This document shows, piece by piece, positions 11,188 through 22,591 of a DNA stretch of 64,000 nucleotides. Numbering within the stretch: position 1 is the first letter of the stretch; each line of letters begins with the position of its first letter. This DNA is from Neckera pumila (lineage: Eukaryota; Streptophyta; Bryopsida; Hypnales; Neckeraceae): NCBI GenBank assembly GCA_963969595.1, contig OZ018409.1, positions 498,501 through 562,500 of the forward strand, in the 5' to 3' direction. The notes beneath the pieces are model-generated. The model saw nothing but the letters and a program-made list of their open reading frames with translations. It did no database searches and was not told the DNA's origin. A program made the translations under genes and the position numbers.

Positions 11188-13948
11188 CTACAAGTACAGG
11201 TGCGGCGGCAACCGCGGTTGGGCTAGAACTCGCAACGGCGACGCCATGGGCGTGGTGATCCCGACATCCTCCGTCATATCCAACTCCGCCGCCGTCACCC
11301 CCTCCGGCAACTCCCACTCAAACGCTTGCACGAAGCTCCCCACAAACAACTCCACCTGCAACACGCCCATGCTCGCCGCCGGGCAAATCCTCCGCCCCGT
11401 CCCGAACGGCAACAACTCCTCACACTGTCCAAACACATCCACCTGCCTCCCTACGAACCGCTCATGGCCTTCCAGGAACCGCTCCGGAAGGAAACATTCC
11501 GGATCCTCCCACACGCGGGCGTCACGACCGATCGCGTACACGTTCACAAAGAGACGGGTTCCGGAGGGCACTAAGTACCCAGCTACATTGCAAGCTTGGG
11601 TGGACTCCCGGGGAACCAAGAGAGGGACAGGGGGGTGCAACCGAAAAGTCTCTTTGACAACGGCATCCAAGTACTTCAAGTTGGGAAGGTCGGACTCCGA
11701 GACTTTGCGCTCCCGACCCACTACTGTGTCGAGCTCGGCTCGCACGTTCGCCATGATCTTGGGGTCTTTCAAGAGGTGCGCCATCGTCCATTCCATGACG
11801 ATGAGCTGCGTGTCTGTGCCGCCAGCAAATGCGTCCTGGAGCAATGGGCACATGGGATCCATCAGTTTTGATTGATTTCGTTGTTGGGAGCGAGGTTCAG
11901 AGATGAGATTGGGAAGTGGGGGCGTGTTGAGGGGGAAGATTAGGATTGCAAGAATGTTGAGTCTAAAGTAGGGGCTTCATTCACTATCTAGTACATTGGA
12001 TTCTCCGGCATTGACCTTACAGGTGAACTTTGATTTGTGGGAAACGTGTCAACACTCAATGTATAGACATTTAGATATTCGAATTTCATTTTTAGCTTGA
12101 CACAGACTGAATGGGCAATATTTCTAGTGCAAAATTCTAGATGAAACAAGTTTCGAGATTGTTGTAGGGAAAGGCTCAAAGTTTACTTGTATGGTCAATG
12201 GACCCTCTCCTCGCTGTATGGTGAATAAAGACTTTACAGTAGTTGTTGAGTGAATTGAATGATATATTAGACAGACTAACGGATCTCGTTGGTTGTGACT
12301 TTCTCTGAGGGGTTTAACAGCCATTTAGCATATTAATTGAATGCTGAAATCAGTGATTAGGGTTTTAGGTTTAAGTGGATGCATGTCAGAAGGGTTATTT
12401 AATAACTAAGGAGGATCCTCTACTGGAGTGTTGCGAATTCATACCCAAACCACGCCTCTGATATTGCCCTCCGTCACGGGAACATCCCCTCCTTTCTCTT
12501 CTTGTGTAAGCAGAACATCCACCAAGTCCACGTCCACATACGATTCTCCCATTTCTTTTCTCTGCGACCGCCGTTCGCTCAAAATTTTGGTGAGGATGTT
12601 CTGAAACCGAGGGTACAAGACTTTGGTGCGCTTCTCGAAGCCGCCCAGATCAAACCATTTCAAGAAAGGAAGGCAATCGGCTGGAAAGATACTCCCCACC
12701 AGGTGCAACATCTCTTCCATCACGTACTTGAACTCTTTGGCCTCCTCACTGTCCTCCTCTCCCTCGTCCGAAAAGTATCGCTTACTCAGAAGCATTTGCG
12801 AGGTAATATTTGTGGTTAGAACCCACAGCTTCGCTTTCACTCCCAAAGGCCGGTTGGGATTCTTGGTGGACTGCTCGAAGATAGATCTCAGAGTGCCATT
12901 CAGCTCTTGCGTTCGCACTGGTTGCCATTTCTGAAGACGCGTGGGAGACAGTAATTCCATGGTGAATATTTTCCGAAGGTTTCGCCACGATGGGTTCATG
13001 GATTGGAATGAGATACCTGGACTTTTCAAGAAGACGCGAATGGAGTCAAACAACTGGGCACACATGAACGACTCATAGCGAACTACATATTGAATGCGTC
13101 TGTATATCTATGCTGTCGACAGATAAACCCTACACTCTCAACAGATGTGCCCGCACTCCAACCCATTCGAACGTTGCATCACCAGCGCTAGATACTCCCA
13201 TCAAATGCAGTTCTCAAGACCCTAAATCTGTGCAAGCTCATTCTACACTAAACAGCGAGATCTACCTTACAACTCAGGTGGCTGAGCAACATTGGCTCTC
13301 CATAAGCTCTTCGGTGTGGGAATTTTCCAAGAAATGGCATAGTTTCCAAGACATGAATTTTTTGGCAAAACTTGCTACCAGAATTAAAATTTACTGGAGA
13401 TGATTAATTTCTGTTTTGGGGACGGTGACAAACTTACGACTAAAGTACTCTAGCGACTCACAAAATGCCGAGAATGACTGAGCGTGGTACCTTGTTTGTT
13501 CGTAACAAGGAGATCCAGGACAATGAGCTTCGGGCGCTCGGAGAATGTCAGATCGTGGTTTCTGAAGACCTCCTTGGCATGCTCTGGAGATGAAATGATA
13601 AGCGAGTCTTGGGATCCAAGCTTCAAGTACATCACAGGGCCATACTTTTGCGAAAGCTGTGCCATAGACTCATGCGCACGGGGTCCCAGAAGGTGAATGT
13701 GCCCAAGTAATGGAATTCCACGCGGGGATGGTGGTAGATTTCTGCTTCCCCACAGCACACGGCACGAAACCGAACAAGTTCGTTAGCAAAAGAATTTGAA
13801 CGGTAAGGCTCACGGCAGTGTCGTTCAGATCTCTACTAAGTTGTGTTTTTCTCACCAACCTTCCACACAATGAAGAAAACCTCGTCCATATTGGACCAAA
13901 ATAACCCAGCCTACGACAGACAGAATCACTGGTTTGTCCTGTTGGCAT
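11188..13948 (-). CDS. Cytochrome P450, CYP71 clan, three exons; apparent 1-nt frameshift near the N-terminus
   Basis: A membrane-anchored ER monooxygenase that would take electrons from NADPH-P450 reductase; substrate unknown. Exon 1 ends at 13491, intron 1 is 13490-13017 (GT...AG), exon 2 is 13016-12445, intron 2 is 12444-11836, and exon 3 is 11835-11188, ending TAG right after the typical PRLPPHLY C-terminus. The joins restore NKQ-G-ISFQSMNPSWRNLRK and GVVW-DAFAGGTDT. Motifs: PPSPRGIPLLGH hinge, WRNLRK C-helix, AGGTDT I-helix, KETFR (ExxR), PERF, heme loop PFGTGRRICPA (Cys ligand present; the usual Gly after CP is Ala). A hydrophobic anchor (LTVQILLLTNLFGFV, near 13825-13770) is in a different frame from the hinge; one extra G in the GGGG run near 13749-13746 would explain it. 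So this is either a recent pseudogene or a sequence error. The start is uncertain; the ATG at 13948 gives an unusually long lead. Confidence 0.85.
11836..12444 (-). other. P450 intron 2
   Basis: Phase-0 GT-AG intron of 609 bp between Trp (exon 2) and Asp-Ala-Phe-Ala-Gly-Gly (exon 3), just before the I-helix oxygen-binding motif. This is the common conserved intron position in CYP71-clan genes. Confidence 0.7.
13017..13490 (-). other. P450 intron 1
   Basis: GT-AG intron of 474 bp (donor CAAG|GTACCA, acceptor CCAG|GTATCT) splitting a Gly codon between the B-C region (NKQ) and the C-helix segment (ISFQSMNPSWRN). It contains a minus-frame read-through of exon 2, which is open but does not match the family. 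Confidence 0.65.
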
Positions 13949-14757
13949 TGTTGAAAAGCTTTAAATTTTTTTCCACATAAAGATCAATGTGAGAAATGTG
14001 AGAAATGTGAGAAATGGGGAGAGCAATTGAAATTGAAATTTTATTTTATTTTGACAAAGAATGAATTTGTTATGAATTTTTGAAATGTGCTACCCAAAAA
14101 AGTCTCTAGACTACTCCAAAACCAACAAAAAGTGTATCCATAATGGTCATTGTCCTCACCTAAAGCAATCACAATATTTCCTAACATGGCCACAACATGA
14201 AGGCCTAAATTAGTCACTTCCTATGTTGAATTTACACTGAAAAAGTGGAAGCTCCTTTTGCAATCACTAATCACACTCCATCACCATCATCCAAGACATA
14301 GATTGTGACCACTAACTCAACCTAATGTAGACCAAATCTCATTTACTGAAAAGAGTCTATCACGAGTTGATGCAAGACTTTAATGAATCAATCCTCAGGT
14401 GTCTGTGATGGGTCTTTTGCCTTTCATATCATAGGCAGGTTTACGTTACAGGAGCCGCACTTGAACTACGTGGATTCAGAACTCATTACGCTCTCATTGT
14501 AACCGGTATCAATTGTAACAGTTTTATTACTCTGTGATTGCAGAAGGCAAACTTGAAGGTCAGTTTAAACTAGAACCACTTCCATTTACACGTACTGTTA
14601 CAAAATTGTGATGATCACCCTGATTACCAGGAACAGAAATTGAAGGCCACGAGGAGAGCTGGAACATCCCAACAACATCAACTATAATCTGAAGAAGCAA
14701 CTGCCTAGCTCGGACGGACACACATGCATTCCCAATGGTTTGAACACCACACAGCAC
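13949..14757. other. Spacer between P450 and one-TM gene
   Basis: Contains four tandem GAGAAATGT units at 13988-14020. The minus-strand open frame 14560-14757 may hold a downstream exon of the neighbouring gene but has no recognisable motif. Confidence 0.35.
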
Positions 14758-15165
14758 TCAGCAATGAACAATCAATACCAACCTGCCAGACACCCATTTG
14801 CGCAGCATGATCGCAGGTATAACGGAGAGCACCACAAGCACCACCAGCGTCCAGTTCAATCCCAGCTTGGACTTCTCCAATTCCACCCGCGTATAGTCCA
14901 ACAAGACTCCCGCGTTTGATCTCAAGGTGCTCATCCGTGAGTTGTCCCGTAGAGACGACATGAAGCTGTCCGTGAGGAACGATGCCGGTGCCATGCCGGC
15001 GTGGAATCGAAGCCAATCGAATTTCCAAGCTACGTTACAAGTCAAGAAGACGACCTCTCCTTCTTCATCCCACAAGACTCCCACCGTGAGGTCGCCAACC
15101 CCGAATTCATCCTAACCCTGTTGCTCGCCAACTTCAGGTTCTTCATCACCCGCTGTCAGGCTCAT
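14758..15165 (-). CDS. Hypothetical protein with C-terminal membrane segment; in-frame TAG or intron near start
   Basis: Not recognised. From the ATG at 15165 the frame reads MSLTAGDEEPEVGEQQG, then TAG (15114-15112), then continues open to 14758: DEFGVGDLTVGVLWDEEG, VAWKFDWLRFHAGM, LLDYTRVELEKSKLG, and a strong membrane segment LNWTLVVLVVLSVIPAIML, followed by RKW. Codon use and GC content suggest real coding sequence. There are two readings. Either TAG replaced a Gln codon (the same C-to-T pattern as in the transposon genes), or GGGTTAG is a splice acceptor and the true 5' exon lies further upstream. The 3' end may also be a donor (GGCAG|GTTGG near 14785), leaving the last residues uncertain. 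It could be a tail-anchored or single-pass protein. Confidence 0.45.
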
Positions 15166-15204
15166 GCCGAAACTAATGCAACCGGCCAAGCCGCAACAAA
15201 ATGA

Positions 15205-16172
15205 ACACCCACTCCTGAGTCCTGATTCTCTTACTTGATGAACCGCACCGCTTCTGAATCCTGAAAAAAGGGTACCGCTCCGGCTGAATCTTTACACTAA
15301 TTTAGGAATGATTCTCAGGTCCCATGCGCAAGCAACCACCACCTTCGTCCGTCCCAGGCATCAGAATTGAATTCGATTCTCTCCTCGGAATCAAATCAAA
15401 AGAGTGGCCTGGATCTTCGGTGTCCGTGCAACGAAAGAAGCACCTACAGATTGGGGAAGCCTCTTTCAGTCTCACTTGCAGCCAGATATTGTAGCCCGAT
15501 TCTCCGGAAAGCCACTGGAAACGCGACAGAAAGAGAACTTCAGGTATGGATGAGATCCTGGGACGGGCAGCCAGGAATACCGCAGTGATGGTGCTATCAT
15601 GTGAGGAACAAACTGAACCTCTCTCTAGAAAATGGTATTAAACTTTGACCATAATCTTGGTCTTCTTATCGGCAAAAATTTCATCCGTTGGACCATTTCC
15701 ACTCAATTTGCTTCAGTTCAGTTCAGTTCAGTAAGTTCGACTGAGTGTTTTTGCATTTCAACCTTTCGTCTACTGTAGTTAAGCTTCGAGACAAAATCAT
15801 GAATTGCCACTCTGGCTCATTTTTATTAAAAAATACGTAGAAAAAGCCCTGTGGAAACACTAAAGGAAACTGTACTAAAATCATGGGCTGAAGATACCGA
15901 AGTAGCGGCTCCAATGCCTCTGCAAGTTCCGGATATGGCGTTGACGCCCATGGCGAATCATCCAGGATGGACGACGTCAGCTGGAAGCAAAGTCAATTTG
16001 CCGTGTCTTCCGACGTCTCCGGCTTGCCGCATCTGGTAAACCCATCAAGAATCTCAAATCCAGCAATCGACTTCATTTTCTTGGCTTGTCCATTTGGACA
16101 GCGTAAGGTAGCCGCACCCCAAACCGCCTCTTCTTCTGGTTGTACCAAGGTCAAATTCCAATTTATTTTTAA
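15205..16172. other. Spacer with possible minus-strand exon
   Basis: Contains a short TTCAG run (15714-15730). A minus-strand frame at 16202-15993 encodes WGAATLRCPNGQAKKMKS and GFEILDGFTRCGKP, which look coding-like but are not recognised; its N-terminal part overlaps the MITE at 16176. Confidence 0.3.
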
Positions 16173-16175
16173 TAA

Positions 16176-16314
16176 GGGCCTCTTCACATTATGGCCGTCC
16201 AAGTCGAGAGTCCGTCGTTTCCACCAATCATATTGTAGGGTCCGTTGGTTCCACCAATCATATTGCAGAGTCCCACGGCCTCTCCACTTGGACGGCCATA
16301 GTGTGAAGAGGCCC
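16176..16314. mobile_element. PIF/Harbinger (Tourist)-like MITE, 139 bp
   Basis: Terminal inverted repeats GGGCCTCTTCACATTATGGC at the left and the complementary GCCATAGTGTGAAGAGGCCC at the right match over about 28 bp with two differences. Flanking TAA is duplicated (16173-16175 and 16315-16317), the 3-bp TWA target expected for PIF/Harbinger. The interior holds two tandem copies of a 32-bp unit containing TTCCACCAATCATATTG. No coding capacity. Confidence 0.75.
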
Positions 16315-16399
16315 TAAGATTGTTAACAAACTCAACACAAATCCAACCAGCCAGGGAGAACTGACCCCTGTATTGCCCCAAGTTTTATCCTCGCAGAAA

Positions 16400-17712
16400 A
16401 CACACTGAAAACTCTTTATTTGCAACATTTAATGAGATTTGCAATTTATGAATTCATATTTGGAATCAGAGGCCCCCAATTAGTTAGAAGACGTGAAGAA
16501 ATACAAAATTTAAGCTGCACAAAATAGGGGGTAGTTTTTACATTTACCCTTTGACGGGGCAATAGAGGAGTCAATCCTCCCTCGCCAATCCAACCCAAGG
16601 TGTTTAATAATTTTTTGACATTCTCGAAATATTTTGTGAATTTTCAAAGTTGAAAGCTTAGAATATCTACTGATGCCACTAGACTCACCTTTAAACAAAC
16701 ACTTTTGAAGCAAGATGCTTCAACTTCCATTGGATGTTTTTGTGGAAAGTTTGGGTGCCTCTACCTTAGAGTAGATCGACTAGTAGAGAACGAGGGAAGA
16801 GCATCAACAATAGGTTCAAGTCAACAAAATACAATCACAATTTTGTTGCAAGAAATTCTTGTTTGTCCAACTTGTGCAACTTGCTATTTTTCCATCTAAT
16901 AGACCACAAGGTTCTTGTTTTCATACACAAAAAGAATTTCCATCATTGCTAATCCAATGAATTATAGAAAAAAAACAAGTTTTGGCACAATTGTTGACCT
17001 TGACAAAATTGTTAGATTTTATTGTGCCAATGATAGTATTTTAGCGGGATCAATCATTTATAGTGCACTTTTCATCCCAAAAACATTGATTGAAGTGGGC
17101 TTATTAGATAGCCTACTAGAGTTGCTCAAATATTAACATCTCTACCTATCTATGAAAGTTCCTCTTGTCAAAACCCTAAGTTCCTAAAAAGAGTAAATTG
17201 CATGTTTATCCCACCTATGCAGGTCATTGAATTAACTTCCAACCAACCGCTAAGCTCCTAGTGTAAAAAAGAAAAAAGAATTTCTATCATTATTAATCCC
17301 ATGAATCATTTGTAGAAGAAAAAATAGTATTGTCAAATTTAGTGAAAATTTGACAAATACGCCAAGAAGAATCATATGGAAAGTTTTAGAATTTACAATG
17401 CATTTTTAACCCAAAAAAACATTAATTTTTTATGTGCAATACAAGTAGAGAGCATCTTTCCTTGGACAATAAATAATAAAACAAGGATATTATTTTTAAT
17501 GAAAAATGAACAAATGAAATTGAAAATAAAATAGACAAAATTAAAATCGATTGTAAAAGAAAAATTATAAAATTTAAAATTTCTTTTCTTTTAACTAATT
17601 TAGTAAGAAAAGATTAAAAAAAAAATTGAACAAATGAATAAAAATAATTAGCTTGGATTAAACAACTGGGCTTAACAACTGAAGCAAATATTTTTTTTGC
17701 TTCTACAAATCC
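16400..17712. other. AT-rich spacer
   Basis: No gene supported. Open frames at 16510-16713 (minus) and 16705-17136 (plus) are short, AT-rich and without motifs. Confidence 0.35.
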
Positions 17713-17912
17713 CTACAAGAGAAAGGGATGTTTTTAAGTATAGTCCTTGTAGTATAGTCTTTTAAGTGATGACCTTTATGTAAGTTTTTTAGTAAAATTT
17801 TATTGAAAAGATTGTCTTTTTAGTAAAATTTTATTAGAAACCTTACTTAAAGGTCATTACTTAAAAGACTACACTACAGTGACTATACTTAAAACATCCT
17901 TTTCTCTTGTAG
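17713..17912. mobile_element. Foldback MITE, 200 bp (Stowaway-like)
   Basis: CTACAAGAGAAAGGGATG at the left pairs with CATCCTTTTCTCTTGTAG at the right. The inverted match continues for at least 60 bp (through CTTTTAAGT...ATGACC) with few mismatches, leaving a short AT-rich centre. Terminal TA dinucleotides could be the target duplication of a Tc1/mariner-type MITE. RNA from it would form a near-perfect long hairpin. Confidence 0.7.
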
Positions 17913-18930
17913 TGAATAGTTCACTGGATTAGTATGGATTTTTGTTTTAGTACTACGGTCTATTCAAGGTAACAATTGGTTGGAAGCTAATATAGTGGGT
18001 TGTATACTTGCATTGGTGGGGCAAACATATGATGTACTCTTTTGGAAAAGAACCAATGTGTTGATGTGATGAATTTTCACCAAACTTGTAGAGATGTTCT
18101 AATGTAGAGAATCAATACCATGATTGCTTCATGTTGGTCCATTCATACTCTAGAAGGTAGAATGAACAAAAGTTGTTCATTTCAATTGATGTACTTAGAT
18201 GTACTGATGTAGTGATGTGCTTAGATAAGCCGGGCTAGAATTATACTTTGTGATAATTGTGAACTTGCTAAAAAAACGAAAATCATAAATTTCCAAAAGT
18301 GATGTATTTTGGATTTTTTTGTTATTTCTACAAACTCTTTAAATTAAAACTTGGCGGCAAGGCCTTAGTTCTTACATTCATACTGAAGGACTAAGCATGG
18401 ATCCATTGCCATATACAAATTCCATTTTCAAACTCAATTTAGAATTCAAGTTCCATTTGAGTTTCAATCTTGTGAAATGAAACTATGTATTATCTACCAA
18501 TGAGAAAAATCTCAATCATTTTTGTGAGAAGTTGTCATTCTAAGGTTGAAAGTGAATTAGTTGATTTTTAGAGACATCTGGGAGAGTGACCTTTGGGATT
18601 TTTGTATTGCCATATATAGGATCTACTTTGCAAACTTGGAGTGCTTTTTAAGGTTCTTCAACTAAAATGGTGAATTATGGACAAAAATGGTGGAATGAAG
18701 CTAGGATGAAAATGGTAGAACGAAGCCAAGATAAAAATAATAGAATGGAAGCCAAGACCAAATTATGGAATTTCAAAGTCACAAGACTAAAATTGAAGCT
18801 TGTAGCATCTTTTCAATTGAGGGAATTTTAAATTTTTAGAGAGAACCAATGAAAACCTTGGGGATTCAGTTACTTTACAAAACAACGGTTGTCTCCAAAA
18901 AATACAAGAGTTGAAAGGCTTCTGTGTCAG
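17913..18930. other. AT-rich spacer
   Basis: No gene or defined repeat seen. Confidence 0.4.
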
Positions 18931-19060
18931 TTAACTCCTAAAGGACCAAGGCTGTTTTTCTTCCAAAGAACACGTAAAACTGCCATTTCTATAGCAAAGA
19001 ATAAAAAAAAATTCCAAAAACTTTGCCTGCACGGATTGCAAGATATTTGCGTGTAAAGTG
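18931..19060. mobile_element. TTAA family A, 3'-truncated copy
   Basis: Left end TTAACTCCTAAAGGACCAAG and the first 110 bp (AAAACTGCCATTTCTA, GGATTGCAAGATAT) match the other family-A units. No right end follows, so the copy is truncated around 19060. Confidence 0.5.
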
Positions 19061-19369
19061 GAAAAAACAATCAGCCTGTCAGGAAATCATTGTCCACGAC
19101 CTATATTATTAGCACAGCAGCACTACATCATTGTTGTATACGATACTTTTCCACAATACCTTGTGCACTTTCTCAACATACGTTAGTTCATAACGTCACT
19201 TCCTTTCAATCATTATAAACTACAGATCAACCATTTCAAGTGCCTCACTATTCTCTACCTCTCATTTCACTAAGAAATTGTTTTCTATAGTCCAATCACC
19301 ACTTATACACTTCTCATACATGGTACTTTACCTTCCAAAATTCTGTTAAGTATACAGTTGCATTCTCAC

Positions 19370-19561
19370 CTAGGAGTCGTCTATGTCAGCATTCAATTTG
19401 TTAGGATTCAATTCCCGTAACAATGTGTCGAATAGAACTAAATTGTTTGCATCTTGAACTCTGGACTCCACCTTTACCTTTACTTCCGGCTCCAACTTCT
19501 TTGAAGTTGTTCCTTTGGTCACTTCCGTTAAGGCCACAGAATTACCTTCCTTGGGAGACAT
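19370..19561 (-). CDS. Short hypothetical frame, uncertain
   Basis: A 63-codon ATG-initiated frame rich in Lys, Glu and Val (SKKLEPEVKVKVESRVQDAN) and ending LNADIDDS-TAG. The composition is more protein-like than the surrounding AT-rich DNA, but no family is recognised and it may be a single exon or chance. Confidence 0.22.
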   Translation of the reverse strand: MSPKEGNSVALTEVTKGTTSKKLEPEVKVKVESRVQDANNLVLFDTLLRELNPNKLNADIDDS

Positions 19562-19661
19562 ATTCTCTTTCTGCTATTGCAAGCCTGCAAATTGACCAAA
19601 ACACAGAAAGAAGTCACAAACTCAATCACTGCTTATCGGCAGGCACTTACATGATCTAGGA

Positions 19662-21257
19662 AATCGTGAATGCCATCAACTCATTACTGTACAAGCTTGG
19701 TACAATGACACGAACATTGCAAACTTCTTTGGCCAATTCAATCCATCTTCAATAAGGTCCTCCATTTTCTTAGAATTTCTAGCTTTCACCAGAGAAGTCT
19801 TTCAAATCATGGCTTCTTCTGATTCTGTAAATAGTCAATGTATGCTACCATGGTATATGCCAACCATTATCAACACATACAACAAAAAGAATTTCATAAA
19901 AACTCTGTAACTACTTTAATGTCAAAAAACCATTTTCCAAGCCCTCTGAAGTACCATCCTTTCTGGCATAGCATCCTATGAATTCAAAAATTAGTAAACA
20001 AGTATAGAAAGCGTTGTTCAGTATGTTTTTCATATTCATTTCTCTTTTTGTATATAATATTATACAAGTTCTTCTACATGAAGTTCAACCCAACCCGTTC
20101 CGGTCAACCAAACTACTATCACATTCTAAAACATTTGATAATATTCAATTCTCTTGTAACATATAATATTATTTCAATTCCGGAGCATGGAATTTAGCCT
20201 TACCTGTTCCGGTCAACTAAACTACTATCAAATACCAAAGCACTGCTCAATTTCTAATCAATCCATCGCAGAAGCTTCTCTGCAGTTCATGCTAGACTTA
20301 CATGTGAAGCCATAAATAACAAAACCATAGCACATAATAAGAATTTAACTCTCTCCATTGTATTCACTACTGTGAGTTCCTCCGCTGAGCATCGACTGAC
20401 TTCTGAGACATCGTGACCGTCTTTTATCCCTACCTGGAACGCCACAATTTCATCCACACAATGTACTTATAAACTAAGTTTCAATTAATCACTACCCATC
20501 CCAAATGACCTACGTATATGACAAGACCGTCCCTGTCCTACCATATTCCAGTAGAATATAAAAAAAAGAAATAACTGTCCACCAACCCGGAGAGGTCACT
20601 GTCGATTTTTTAGAAAACTACGTGAGTTAAAAGATAGGGTCCATTTAATTCAAAAGGGACAAATTTTATATAATATGTAGGGCTACTATAGGGTCCATGA
20701 AATTCTACATACTCTATTATATATAAATTAGGCTATATTAAAACATCTTATAGTAGAATTTTTTATTAATAAGTTAGCCTTGACTAATAGGGGTCTTTAA
20801 AAAATTTCATATTACAATGAGTTTCAATGTGAACAAATAATTATGTGTATATAATAATATGAATGCAATCTATTAAATGTATGAGATTTTTTCTGAGAGA
20901 TTTTTGGCTGCTGTCTAGCCTGTTTAAATCAATCTCTTCATAAGTGCCTCAATAATGTGAGCATACACGAATCCATTGTTCCAAGAGAAAAACGTTGAGC
21001 TGTATGACGCCACAATAAAAGCTGTATGATAGTTTTAGTTGTCACACGTTAAGGACCCGACCGTTGAGGAGTTATTTTAGGATTCTGTTACCTTGCGGCT
21101 AGGGTTACTGAGGACTTGTGGCCTTGTCGACTCGCACTCTTTTGCTGTATTTTGTTGCAATGGAGGCATATAGATTTTGCCACATTTTTTCATCATTGTA
21201 TTCTAGTGCAAGGTCGATAGGGTTTTGGGCGGTTTTTTTAATTCTCTTTTGCGTTTA
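19662..21257. other. AT-rich spacer
   Basis: No gene supported. A near-repeat of TTCCGGTCAAC(C/T)AAACTACTATCA occurs at about 20098-20121 and 20209-20231, each preceded by TATAATATTAT, so this is a small imperfect duplication of about 110 bp. Confidence 0.35.
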
Positions 21258-21457
21258 GAGTTCCAGGTTGCTTGGCAATTGCTTAGGGTTGGAGTTCTGT
21301 TTAGGCGTTAAGGTTTTGGTGTTTTGAGTTCCAAGTTGCTTGGCAATCGCTTGGGGTTGGAGTTTTGTTTAGGCGTTAAGGTTTTGGTGTTTCGAGTTCA
21401 AGGTTGCTTGGCAATTGCTTGGGGTTGGAGTTCTGTTTAGGTGTTAAGGTTTTGGTG
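21258..21457 (+). repeat. 68-bp tandem repeat, three copies
   Basis: Units start at GAGTTC at 21258, 21326 and 21394 (exact 68-bp spacing) and read GAGTTCCAGGTTGCTTGGCA... to ...AAGGTTTTGGTGTTT, differing at only a few positions. The third copy runs directly into a GC-rich coding-like segment. The motif is GT-rich on the plus strand. Confidence 0.85.
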
Positions 21458-21720
21458 AAGACGGGCTACTTCCGCAACTTGGCAACTCAACGGGCAAGGC
21501 TCGCCTGGCGACTCCCAAGATTCTGAAGGCCATCTGCTTGGAGGAGTTGTGCAAGGAGGAGGCGCGCAAGGCCGTGAAGGTGGAGGCGGAGAGCGTGGCG
21601 CGGATGCTGCAGTTTGCGGGCGCATTGACAATTTGTCGGAAGAAGGGCGGGCAGGGCAAGGACGTGGTGGACATCATCCGGGCAAACGCGAAGCAAGTGG
21701 GGCACCTCACTGTCACCTAG
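21452..21720 (+). pseudogene. GC-rich coding fragment, unrecognised
   Basis: An open frame without an early ATG, GC-rich compared with both flanks, encodes TPKILKAICLEELCKEEARK, VKVEAESVARMLQFAGALT and GKDVVDIIRANAKQVG before TAG. The alpha-helical, charge-alternating character looks like a genuine protein segment. The start is missing or replaced by the 68-bp repeats, so it is probably a captured or truncated exon. No family assigned. Confidence 0.4.
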
Positions 21721-22591
21721 TCGGGCAGTACATGGTGGAGATCAAGCTGCGCCTGAGATTCTAGTTGCAGGTCGTTAGAAATATCCCAATTTTGTATGCT
21801 GCAAGGTAAGAGCAAGACCCAGCCACCTGCAAAAAATCCAATGCAATAGAGTACTTCGCGTAGCTGGAGGGAAGCTCCGAAGTGCACAAAGTGCTCAAAA
21901 ATTGCGGACTTCGTCAAAATCAACAATTGTCGGAACATGAAAATCTAGTTTTACTATATTAAAATATAAATGAAGGAATAATATTCTTCTTAGTAGTAAA
22001 TGTTTTCGATTTTTAGATAATTATAGACCATCTAATGTTTAGAACCGGAAACCGGAAATGGACTGATCAGGAATTAGAGTAAAGCCTAACTGAATGTACC
22101 GGAAAAGAGGAACCAGAATTAGACTTTGCTTAGACCGGATTAGGAAAGGGATAACAGGACGCCGCCATCCAACGGTGACCTATTTAACCCTAGGGAACAA
22201 CGGGAACGTTCTAATCATTAATTAGACGGGAAGCCTAAACGGGCAGGATTAACGGGCACAGCCTTAATTAGGGTAATTACTAAGAGCTGCTGAGATTGGC
22301 TCTTTTAGACCTATCTGTCCAGAGGTTGGTCACTTGTGATTTTCTGCCCTGACGGAGAATTGTACAGCGTACGCAATTACTGATTTCCAGTCTGAGAGGT
22401 AGTATTGGGGTTTTGAGTTGACAGACTGCAGACTAGAGTGCTCAAAGGTTATTGAGCGAGAGAGGAGGCTGTTAGCGTCCGAGCTTAGAGTTAATACTGT
22501 CCAGCTGAAAGGAGAGAGAGAGTGAGCCGTGAGGATCACTAGTCTTACTGATACCCGATAGTAGACCGGTTCCCTCTGATCGACGGGAGAT
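21721..22591. other. Leader region of the gag-like gene
   Basis: No frame of note. The segment 22030-22590 is richer in ACCGG and GGGAAC motifs, like the following gene, and is probably its 5' untranslated or element leader region. No LTR boundary or primer-binding site could be recognised. Confidence 0.3.

Noticed and set aside
11246..11875. Plus-strand 209-codon frame
   Set aside because: Antisense shadow of P450 exon 3; a GC-rich exon keeps the opposite strand open, and the translation has no family motifs.
21258..21457. CRISPR-like array
   Set aside because: The 68-bp units are head-to-tail without unique spacers, in a eukaryotic context; a plain tandem repeat.
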